Positions 5,528 to 12,139 of a DNA stretch of 12,139 bases are shown one piece after another. The notes below the pieces were generated by a model that was not told where the DNA came from, did not search any database, and saw only the letters and a program-made list of their open reading frames with translations. The first letter of the stretch is position 1, and each line of letters starts with the position of its first letter. Origin of the DNA: Candidatus Parcubacteria bacterium (GTDB lineage: Bacteria; Patescibacteriota; Minisyncoccia; Minisyncoccales; Staskawiczbacteraceae); assembly GCA_019658985.1 (NCBI GenBank), contig JAIFWS010000026.1, positions 1 through 12,139 of the forward strand, read 5' to 3'. The position numbers and the translations under genes were made by a program.

Positions 5528-6128
5528 TACCATTAAACAAAAAGGGTTTACGTTAATAGAAGTAGTATTCGTACTGGCGTTGTTTTTGATTATCATCGGG
5601 GTTACCATTAGTATTTTCCTTTCCATCGTGCGCCACCAAAAAAGGATTTTGGTAGAGCAGGAGTTATTAAACCAGGGAAGCTACGCGTTTGAGTACATGT
5701 CCAAAGCCTTGAGGATGGCGGTAAAAGATAACGATGGAAGCTGTCTTGGCGGATCGGGAAAAATTTATCTGCTCACCCATTGCTTAAACGGCACCCTTGA
5801 CGCCTGCCAGGGAATAAAATTCATCAACCAGTCTGACGGCAACGCCTGCCAGGAATTTTTCTTGGATGATACTACCGATCCGGCAAACCCCGCGCTGTCG
5901 GAAATAAAAAATGCTTCCAGCGCCCAGCACCTGCTATCAGATGCCTTTGAAATAAAGCACGCTAAATTCATTATCAATGGCGACCAAACTCTCCATGAAA
6001 TCGGCGGACAAGACGCTTCCCAGCCGAGGGTGACGGTGCTGCTCGATCTGAAAACTAAAGATATAAACGATCCCCAGGAAAAAATTATCCAAACTACCGT
6101 CTCTATTCGGAATTTAAACATACCTTAA
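5502..6128 (+). CDS. PilW/GspJ-like minor prepilin
   Basis: This 208-residue prepilin has leader MKISITGTNTIKQKG, cleavage after Gly15, and a mature start FTLIEVVFVLALFLIIIGVT with Glu at position 5. The following ELLNQGSYAFEYMSKALRMA resembles the PilW/GspJ pattern in which a helix leads into a larger beta domain. The C-terminus VTVLLDLKTK...QTTVSIRNLNIP fits the terminal strands of that family. Four cysteines (81, 94, 102, 116) could make two disulfides. The start at 5502 lies inside the PilV-like gene, a 26-base overlap. No other ATG, GTG or TTG occurs before the leader basic residues, so the overlap is probably real and suggests translational coupling. PilW versus GspJ cannot be decided from the sequence alone. 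Confidence 0.8.
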   Translation: MKISITGTNTIKQKGFTLIEVVFVLALFLIIIGVTISIFLSIVRHQKRILVEQELLNQGSYAFEYMSKALRMAVKDNDGSCLGGSGKIYLLTHCLNGTLDACQGIKFINQSDGNACQEFFLDDTTDPANPALSEIKNASSAQHLLSDAFEIKHAKFIINGDQTLHEIGGQDASQPRVTVLLDLKTKDINDPQEKIIQTTVSIRNLNIP

Positions 6129-6133
6129 TATCC

Positions 6134-6625
6134 ATGTTGTTAAATATTATGCAAAAAAAAGATTCGCAAAAAGGGGTGTCCCTGATCATCGTATTCTTGA
6201 TCATGACCATCATTATTGCCGTGGTGCTTTCCATTAGTACGGTTCTGTTTGATGAAGTTAAAATTGTCAGCGGCATCGGTAATTCCGTTTTTTCATTTTA
6301 CGCAGTTGATACCGGAATAGAAAAAACGTTATACTTTGACCGGAGGGCGTTTGGCCAGGATTCAACCCGCGGGCTGTGCAATATCTGCGACAGCTGCAAC
6401 GACCCTTCCGTAGATCCCGAGCACTACTGCAATAATTGCACGCTCACTGAACTTGCCCCCGGCGGCTGCGACGCGTCATGCGGGAACTGCCAGGTGAAAT
6501 ATGATTCCCCGTTTGCGGATGATAATTACCAGATAACGGCAAGGACGCCCAGCACTGATCCTGACTTTAATATGGACATAAAAGGATTTTATAAAAACGT
6601 AACCCGCAACCTGCAAATAAGATAA
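6134..6625 (+). CDS. PilX-like minor pilin, cysteine-rich
   Basis: This 163-residue protein has the PilX-type N-terminus QKGVSLIIVFLIMTIIIAVV, a prepilin-like cleavage site after Gly14 and no Glu at mature position 5, as is common for PilX. Then come a short helix and FSFYAVDTGIEKTLYF (53-68), which resembles the A-x-x-G-x-E segment of PilX-like proteins. Unusually, eight cysteines fall between residues 82 and 119 as CxxCxxC, CxxC and CxxxCxxC. They could form disulfides outside the cell or bind metal. Either ATG 6134 or ATG 6149 could be the start; the second gives the shorter leader MQKKDSQKG. It follows the PilW-like gene by 5 bases and precedes ligA by 4. With the other three it would form the minor-pilin priming complex at the pilus tip. 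Confidence 0.75.
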   Translation: MLLNIMQKKDSQKGVSLIIVFLIMTIIIAVVLSISTVLFDEVKIVSGIGNSVFSFYAVDTGIEKTLYFDRRAFGQDSTRGLCNICDSCNDPSVDPEHYCNNCTLTELAPGGCDASCGNCQVKYDSPFADDNYQITARTPSTDPDFNMDIKGFYKNVTRNLQIR

Positions 6626-6629
6626 ATCC

Positions 6630-8624
6630 ATGGCAGATAAAAAAGAAGTTAAAAACAGGATAGAGAAGTTAAAAGAGCTGATCAACCATCACCGCTATCT
6701 TTACCATGTAAAAGACCAGCAGGAAATTTCCGACGCGGCGCTAGACTCTTTAAAAAAAGAGCTTTTTGATTTGGAGCAAGAGCATCCGGAATTTATCACC
6801 TCGGATTCGCCGACCCAGCGGGTAGGAGGCGCGCCATTAAAAGAATTCAAAAAAGTGCCCCATAAGCAGAGGATGTTTTCTCTAAACGACGCGTTTTCAA
6901 AAGAAGATATGGAAGAATGGTTAAAAAGGATTTCCCGGCTGTTAACGGAAGAAGAAAAAAATGCTGTCGATTTTTATGGTGAGTTGAAAATCGACGGGCT
7001 AGCCATTGAGTTGATTTACAAAGATGGCATTTTGGAAACCGGTTCCACCCGAGGGGACGGTTTTATCGGCGAAGACATCACCCAGAATTTAAAAACAGTC
7101 CAATCAATCCCGTTACAGATTAAAACTAACGAGAAAGAACTGGTTGTCAGGGGCGAAGTATTTATTTCCAAAAAGGAATTTGAGCAGATCAATAAAGCCC
7201 AGGAAAAAAAGGGATTGCCGCTCTACGCCAATCCGCGCAATATTGCCGCCGGATCCGTAAGGCAATTGGATCCTAAAATTACCGCCGCGCGCAAATTGGA
7301 TTCGTTCGCCTACGATGTTTTGCTGCCGGGCATTAAAACCCACGAGCAAAAACATGACTTATTAAAAGAATTAGGGTTTAAAACCAATCCGCATAACCAA
7401 TATTGCAAATCTTTAGAGGATGTTTTTTATTTTTACCAGAAAGTCGGCAAGCTGCGCGAAAAATTGGATTACGAAATCGACGGCACGGTGGTGATGGTAA
7501 ACGACAACGCCCTGTTTGAAAAATTAGGGACAGTAGGCAAAGCCCCGCGCGGAGCCGTTGCATTTAAATTCGCCCAATCACAGGCAACGACAAAAGTATT
7601 GGACGTGAAAATCCAGGTTGGCCGGACGGGAGCGATGACTCCGGTGGCGGTTTTGGAACCGGTGCAAGTTTCGGGGATTACTATTTCCCGCGCCACGCTC
7701 CATAACGAAGACGAAATCCGGCGGCTGGGTTTGAAGATCGGGGACACCGTGATTGTCGGCCGCGCGGGAGACGTTATTCCCAATGTCATTAAAGTGTTGC
7801 CGGAATTGCGGACGGGAAAAGAAAAAGAGTTCGTGATGCCCAAAGCCTGCCCGAGCTGCGGGACTAAATTGGAAAAAACGGATGGTGATATTGTCTGGCG
7901 CTGCCCGAACCCCAACTGCTTTGCCCGCCAGCGCCGGTCGTTTTACCATTTTGTTTCCAAAAGCGCTTTTGATATCGACGGCTTGGGGCCGAAAATCATT
8001 GACCGCTTGCTGGATGAGGGTTTGATCTCCGACCCGGCGGATTTATTCGAATTAAAAGAAGGGGATCTGGTCGGGATTGAAAGGTTCGCTGAAAAATCCG
8101 CGGAAAATCTTATCAGCTCAATCAAAGAAAAAAGAGAAATCCCGCTGGCAAAATTCATCTATGCCCTCGGCATTCGCAACATTGGTGAGGAAACCGCGCT
8201 GGACTTAGCGCATAACTTCGGATCTTTGGAAAAATTGCGCGATGCGAAATTAGAAGATTTTGACGCTATGGCCAATATTGGGCCCATAGTCGCCGAGTCG
8301 GTGTATGAGTGGTTCTCGGCCAAGGATCATGCAAAACTGCTGGATAAATTCCTGAAAGTAGGGCTAAAAATAAAAAATCCCAAGAAACAGGCTTTAGGGA
8401 AGTTGTCTGGAAAAACGTTTATCTTTACCGGGTCGTTAGATTCGATAGACAGGAATCTGGCAAAAGAAAAAGTCCGCGACCTGGGAGGAAAAACGACTGA
8501 ATCGGTCTCGGCTCATGTTGATATTGTGGTGGCGGGACATGAAGCAGGATCGAAGCTGGATAAAGCCCAGAAATTAGGACTGAAAATAATCAACGAAAAA
8601 GAATTTTTGCAATTAATAGCATAA
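6630..8624 (+). CDS. ligA: NAD+-dependent DNA ligase LigA
   Basis: LigA seals nicks in duplex DNA during replication and repair, using NAD+ as adenylate donor. The 664-residue protein is full length. It has an N-terminal Ia domain for NMN binding (YLYHVKDQQEISDAALD, 23-39) and the adenylation domain with the nucleophile Lys120 in ELKIDGLAIELIY. The motifs STRGDG and ANPRNIAAGSVRQLD follow, then an OB-fold region with VGRTGAMTPVAVLEPV. A four-Cys zinc site (407, 410, 425, 430) and helix-hairpin-helix repeats (GLGPKIIDRLL, IGEETA) come next. A C-terminal BRCT domain (about 590-664) ends in LQLIA. The start is 4 bases after the PilX-like stop and has no Shine-Dalgarno. The link to a pilin cluster is positional; I see no functional reason for it. 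Confidence 0.98.
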   Translation: MADKKEVKNRIEKLKELINHHRYLYHVKDQQEISDAALDSLKKELFDLEQEHPEFITSDSPTQRVGGAPLKEFKKVPHKQRMFSLNDAFSKEDMEEWLKRISRLLTEEEKNAVDFYGELKIDGLAIELIYKDGILETGSTRGDGFIGEDITQNLKTVQSIPLQIKTNEKELVVRGEVFISKKEFEQINKAQEKKGLPLYANPRNIAAGSVRQLDPKITAARKLDSFAYDVLLPGIKTHEQKHDLLKELGFKTNPHNQYCKSLEDVFYFYQKVGKLREKLDYEIDGTVVMVNDNALFEKLGTVGKAPRGAVAFKFAQSQATTKVLDVKIQVGRTGAMTPVAVLEPVQVSGITISRATLHNEDEIRRLGLKIGDTVIVGRAGDVIPNVIKVLPELRTGKEKEFVMPKACPSCGTKLEKTDGDIVWRCPNPNCFARQRRSFYHFVSKSAFDIDGLGPKIIDRLLDEGLISDPADLFELKEGDLVGIERFAEKSAENLISSIKEKREIPLAKFIYALGIRNIGEETALDLAHNFGSLEKLRDAKLEDFDAMANIGPIVAESVYEWFSAKDHAKLLDKFLKVGLKIKNPKKQALGKLSGKTFIFTGSLDSIDRNLAKEKVRDLGGKTTESVSAHVDIVVAGHEAGSKLDKAQKLGLKIINEKEFLQLIA

Positions 8625-8634
8625 TACAAAGCAT

Positions 8635-9726
8635 ATGCCAGCCTGGGCCGGTTACTTCAAAAAATTTGATTGGGGGATTATTATTCCGGTAATTATCATC
8701 GGGGCCTTGGGGCTCGGGGCTTTGTACAGCACGGGCTTGGCCAAATCGGATTTCTCCAATTTCCATAAGCAGCTGGTGTTTTTTGCCGTCGGTTTTCTGG
8801 TGATGGCCATGATGAGTTTTTTTGATTACCGGGTGCTGCGTAATAATTCGTATCTGATTTTGATATTGTATTTTATATGTGTCGGGGCGCTGGCCGGCCT
8901 CCATTTTTTCGCGCCGATGATCCGCGGTACGCGGGGCTGGTATAAAATTGGATTTTTGACACTGGACCCAATCGAACCGACTAAGTTGATTCTAATGGTT
9001 TTGCTGGCCAAGTATTTTTCCATGCGTCATGTGGAATTGTATAAATTCCGCCACATTATTATTTCCGCAATCTACGTCGTCATTCCCGCTTTCTTCATTT
9101 TTATCAAGCCGGATTTGGGCGGCACAATGGTAGTGCTTTTAATCTGGCTCGGAATTCTGGCGGTGTCGGGAATCAAGATGAAACATTTTTTGATTCTGCT
9201 GATATGCTTTGTATTGGTTGCGGGATTGTCATGGCAATTCGTTTTGAAAGATTACCAGAAAGGAAGGGTGATCGCATTTATTTTTCCGTATGATGTGTTG
9301 GGCGGTTCATGGTCCCAGCAACAGACGCGCATATCGGTTGGATCCGGACAGCTTTTCGGAAAAGGCATCGGTAATGATTCGCAGGTGCAGTATGGATTTT
9401 TGCCCGAGCCCCATACAGATTTTATTTTTTCCGTCATCGCGGAAGAGTGGGGGCTACTGGGTATTGGAGTGCTATTTATTTCATATGGATTTTTAGTCTG
9501 GAGGGTGCTACGCATCGCAGTCCAATCGCAGAAAAATTTCCCGCGGCTGTTCGCAGTCGGGTTTGCGGTGATGCTGATCGCGCAGTTTGCCATCAATATC
9601 GGGATGAATCTCTCGCTGCTTCCGGTGGTGGGAATTTATCTGCCGCTGGTAAGCTATGGGGGATCGGGATTGATCGGCACGTTCATTGGTTTAGGAATAC
9701 TCCAGAGCATCAACATGCGCAAGTAG
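8635..9726 (+). CDS. rodA: SEDS-family peptidoglycan glycosyltransferase, RodA/MrdB type
   Basis: RodA polymerises lipid II into glycan strands during cell elongation, working with a class B penicillin-binding protein in the membrane. The 363-residue protein has about ten hydrophobic segments and the SEDS signatures: RGTRGWYKIG...PIEPTKL (97-117), FIKPDLGGTM (156-165), GKGIGNDSQVQYGFLPEPHTDFIF (a conserved loop whose Asp262 aligns with the catalytic Asp of RodA), EEWG, and NIGMNLSLLPVVGIYLPLVSYGGSG near the C-terminus. I prefer RodA over FtsW because of the short N-terminus and the GRVIAFIFPYD segment, but the two are close. It begins 10 bases after ligA and is probably cotranscribed with it. 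The presence of RodA means the cell makes a peptidoglycan wall. Confidence 0.93.
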   Translation: MPAWAGYFKKFDWGIIIPVIIIGALGLGALYSTGLAKSDFSNFHKQLVFFAVGFLVMAMMSFFDYRVLRNNSYLILILYFICVGALAGLHFFAPMIRGTRGWYKIGFLTLDPIEPTKLILMVLLAKYFSMRHVELYKFRHIIISAIYVVIPAFFIFIKPDLGGTMVVLLIWLGILAVSGIKMKHFLILLICFVLVAGLSWQFVLKDYQKGRVIAFIFPYDVLGGSWSQQQTRISVGSGQLFGKGIGNDSQVQYGFLPEPHTDFIFSVIAEEWGLLGIGVLFISYGFLVWRVLRIAVQSQKNFPRLFAVGFAVMLIAQFAINIGMNLSLLPVVGIYLPLVSYGGSGLIGTFIGLGILQSINMRK

Positions 9727-9743
9727 GAGAGCAGAACAAGGAC

Positions 9744-9752
9744 TTATCCACA
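9744..9752 (+). promoter_or_regulatory. Second perfect DnaA-box 9-mer, upstream of the large surface-protein gene
   Basis: TTATCCACA lies in the 129-base gap between rodA and the next gene, about 104 bases before its ATG. As at 1986-1994, it sits upstream of a gene for an exported surface protein. Possible -10 hexamers follow (TTTAAT 9767-9772, TACAAT 9775-9780), but none has a good -35. Confidence 0.3.
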
Positions 9753-9855
9753 AGTATATCGCCTCTTTTAATAGTACAATAAGGAAATATATTTATTCGT
9801 CCGTTTTTTAGCGTACTTCTCCGTTAATAAAAAATTTGTGAGTATTTTTTCCTCA

Positions 9856-12139
9856 ATGCGAAGCGATATTATTTTTAACTTGGGTAAGCGCCGCTTTTCC
9901 TTTCAACCCTGGCTTATGTTCCAGGGGCTTGCCCTGCTCTCCGTTTTTTTAATCCTCTGTGTTTCAATAGGAACTATTTTCAGTATCAATCCCGGAATTA
10001 ATTCCCGGCTGGTTATCAAAGACGCGGTCTATGTCCAAATGCCGACAGTGGCGGGTGACGTGGTGCATTGGAGCGTTATTGTAAAACGCAGCGACATCCA
10101 GGGCAAGCAGCGTTTCCTTAAACTTCCCAAGAACGCAAAAAATATCACGGTAAAAAAAGCGGGCCAGGCTGGGGTAAATCGTATTCTGGCAATGGCAGAT
10201 ATGAAAGCCCAGAGTCCGCTGTACCGCCTGGCGTTTCAAAATAAAAAAATATTAGCCAAGGGCGATTCGCAAACCAATCTGTTTGATATTGTCGCGGAAC
10301 CCGCCGGAGAAGTTCCCGCCTCCACTGATGAGGAGGTTGTCTCATCATCGCAAAACCGATTCATTGATTTATCAAAACAGGCCGCGGCAGAAGAAGAAAC
10401 TCCTGCGCCTGATGTGATAACTCCTGATGCGCCGCCAGCGCCAATCGAAGAAACCCCGCCGCCGGCTGCGGCCGATGAAGCTCCGGCTCCGGAAACGCCG
10501 GCGCCATCAGAACCTTCCAGTGACGTTTCAACTCCGCCGGCCGAAAGCCTGGCACCTTCCGTTTCTGATGAAACTCCGGCTCCTGCTCCAATCGAAGAAA
10601 CCCCAGCGCCGGCAGATGAAGATTCTGTTGTGGTTACTTTCGTAACACCGGCTGTACAGATGACTGACGTGGCAACTGATGAAGGGAAACGAGTTACGGT
10701 TTCCGTTGCGGATGATAGCGGCCAGCCGGTCACCGATGTTTTGGCTTTTACACCCATCCCGGAAATTTATAAGGTAGGACAAAAATCAAGGATCAAGATC
10801 ACTTGGCAAAACGAGGCAGGCGAAGCAGTTCCTTTTGATGCATTCGACACGAACGGAAATGGCAAGATCGATCTGCTTCAATGGAATGTTCGCCATTTGT
10901 CCGAACAGACCTTCAATATTATCTTTATCTCCAAAGCATTCCAGCTGGACGAAAACAAAGAAATATATGCTGACATCTATGACCAGGTATGGAGGCAGGA
11001 TATTGAGTACGCTTCCGTTCCCGCTAACCAATATATCCGGGTGACGTTTGAAAAAATCCTCGATAATAGGAATGATATTACTCTGTATGCAAAATCAATG
11101 ACCGACGCGTCGGTAGATGTCTACCCGGTCTATGATGACGGGAGCGGAAACTTAACCGAAGGCCCGATGCTCGTGCCGGTTTCCGATGGCGAGAGTCCCA
11201 TGTTTGATCATATCGCCGACTACGGCAAGTACCGTATTCTGCTTTCTAATTTGGCAACACCAACCGATGTTTTTGATCTAAGAATAAATAGCAACGCCAT
11301 TAATGTTGATTTCATCGTCGACCCTTCTTCTGGTCCCAATAACGCCGGTACTGGTGCTGATGATTCTGGTATCGGCACCATTGCCTGGACAAACCCAGGT
11401 AATGTTACCGCCAGTGATGATTCTTATGCTACTGCTTCTACCTTCGGATCTGGTACAACCCACTATCTTAAAGCCACAAACTTTGGTTTTTCAATTCCGG
11501 ACGGGTCAACGATTAATGGGATTAAAGTAGAATGGGAGCATAATGCTTCTAATATGATTAGCATTATCACCGACCATGCCGTGAGGATTGTGAAAGGGGG
11601 AACAATTGGTTCTACGGATAAGTCTTCAGTAACCCGTTGGGCAGTTATGGATGAGTTCTTTTCTTATGGTTCATCATCCGACCTATGGGGCGAGACCTGG
11701 ACTGCCGCGGATATTAATTCCTCTACCTTCGGAGCTGCTCTTTCGGCAGACTTTGATTCCGGCGGTCCTGTCAACGTTGATAGCGTACGCATAACGATAA
11801 CCTATACAGCGGCCGGATCTTCCATCGGCGGTACCGTTTACACTGACGAAGGCTCCACGAATATCGGAGCCAATAAAACCGTGGCAATCTCTATTAACGG
11901 CGCGGCCGCAGCCGCGACCGACGACACCGATGCCAGCGGAGTGTATTCAATCACCGGTCTTACTATCTCTGCTAACGACGTCCTTACCTTATATATTGAT
12001 GACGAAACTGAAGACGGGGTCACGGTTACCAAGGCCACTGGCTCTGATCAAACCGGCGTGAATATTTACCAGAATGATCTGATCACCCGCTGCGATAATT
12101 CGTGTTCCCTTTCTAATGCCAATTTAAATACTCCTCTCC
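9856..12139 (+). CDS. Large modular membrane-anchored surface protein, 3' end outside window
   Basis: This frame is open for 761 codons and runs off the window. It has a cytoplasmic basic N-terminus (RSDIIFNLGKRR), then one hydrophobic segment (about residues 22-43) that can act as an uncleaved anchor or signal. Next are an extracellular region (44-175) and a Pro/Ala/Glu-rich linker (176-257) with repeated APIEETP-like units. A domain with an EF-hand-like loop DTNGNGKID (331-339) follows, then a beta-rich segment (RVTFEKILDNRNDITLYAKS). From about 489 comes a domain with THYLKATNFGFSIPDGSTI and DLWGETWTAADINSSTFG. Last is an Ig-like or carboxypeptidase-regulatory-like module (GGTVYTDEGSTNIG, about 656 on). 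Several of these resemble, from memory, giant surface proteins of Patescibacteria. An in-frame GTG at 9838 is an alternative start. Function is unknown; adhesion or cell-envelope decoration is an inference. Confidence 0.85.
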   Translation, partial: MRSDIIFNLGKRRFSFQPWLMFQGLALLSVFLILCVSIGTIFSINPGINSRLVIKDAVYVQMPTVAGDVVHWSVIVKRSDIQGKQRFLKLPKNAKNITVKKAGQAGVNRILAMADMKAQSPLYRLAFQNKKILAKGDSQTNLFDIVAEPAGEVPASTDEEVVSSSQNRFIDLSKQAAAEEETPAPDVITPDAPPAPIEETPPPAAADEAPAPETPAPSEPSSDVSTPPAESLAPSVSDETPAPAPIEETPAPADEDSVVVTFVTPAVQMTDVATDEGKRVTVSVADDSGQPVTDVLAFTPIPEIYKVGQKSRIKITWQNEAGEAVPFDAFDTNGNGKIDLLQWNVRHLSEQTFNIIFISKAFQLDENKEIYADIYDQVWRQDIEYASVPANQYIRVTFEKILDNRNDITLYAKSMTDASVDVYPVYDDGSGNLTEGPMLVPVSDGESPMFDHIADYGKYRILLSNLATPTDVFDLRINSNAINVDFIVDPSSGPNNAGTGADDSGIGTIAWTNPGNVTASDDSYATASTFGSGTTHYLKATNFGFSIPDGSTINGIKVEWEHNASNMISIITDHAVRIVKGGTIGSTDKSSVTRWAVMDEFFSYGSSSDLWGETWTAADINSSTFGAALSADFDSGGPVNVDSVRITITYTAAGSSIGGTVYTDEGSTNIGANKTVAISINGAAAAATDDTDASGVYSITGLTISANDVLTLYIDDETEDGVTVTKATGSDQTGVNIYQNDLITRCDNSCSLSNANLNTPL

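Noticed and set aside
7469..7949. Two overlapping antisense frames inside ligA
   Set aside because: They lie wholly within the conserved, full-length ligA reading frame and have no recognisable product.
1986..9752. DnaA boxes as part of a replication origin
   Set aside because: There are only two boxes, 7.7 kb apart, with no AT-rich unwinding region beside a box cluster and no dnaA, dnaN or gyrB nearby.
10236..10757. Long antisense open frame (173 codons) opposite the Pro/Ala/Glu linker
   Set aside because: It mirrors the GC-rich Pro, Ala and Glu codons of the sense gene and yields a low-complexity Ser/Gly/Ala protein. The sense frame continues on both sides with coherent domains.

Overview
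The window looks like part of a chromosome of a Candidate Phyla Radiation (Patescibacteria, Parcubacteria-like) bacterium. This rests on the gene order (pilT-pilC-pilin-pilD followed by minor pilins), on the divergent PilV- and PilX-like proteins, and on a large surface protein of a kind I associate with these organisms from memory. TGA acts as a stop (pilT ends on it), so the recoded Gracilibacteria/Absconditabacteria are unlikely. No rRNA or protein search was possible, so this placement is inference. All genes lie on the + strand. I saw no tRNA, rRNA, CRISPR array, insertion sequence or phage gene.

Positions 1-2520 hold the pilus motor and fibre: the 3' part of pilT (retraction ATPase); pilC (platform protein), broken by a frameshift plus a loss of about 35 codons; a 177-nt near-palindromic intergenic element; and a major pilin gene with its own promoter and intrinsic terminator. 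Positions 2597-3367 encode the prepilin peptidase PilD, which would process every pilin here.

Positions 3433-6625 are a tight cluster of four minor pilins: FimT/GspH-like, PilV-like, PilW/GspJ-like and PilX-like. The PilV-like protein is the most striking item. A seven-repeat Asp-box domain, probably a seven-bladed beta-propeller, sits between its pilin N-terminal helix and its pilin C-terminal region. This suggests a pilus-tip adhesin made in one polypeptide, in the manner of PilY1 plus PilV.

Positions 6630-9726 continue the same run with almost no spacing into ligA (NAD+-dependent DNA ligase) and a rodA-type SEDS peptidoglycan polymerase. From 9856 a very large gene stays open to the window edge. 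It encodes a membrane-anchored, modular extracellular protein with a Pro/Ala/Glu linker, an EF-hand-like loop and beta-rich domains. Its codon use changes visibly part-way through.

Other points are the lack of a Shine-Dalgarno motif at every gene start, a nine-codon vestige of a prepilin leader upstream of the minor pilins inside a long-range hairpin, and two perfect DnaA-box 9-mers in intergenic DNA.
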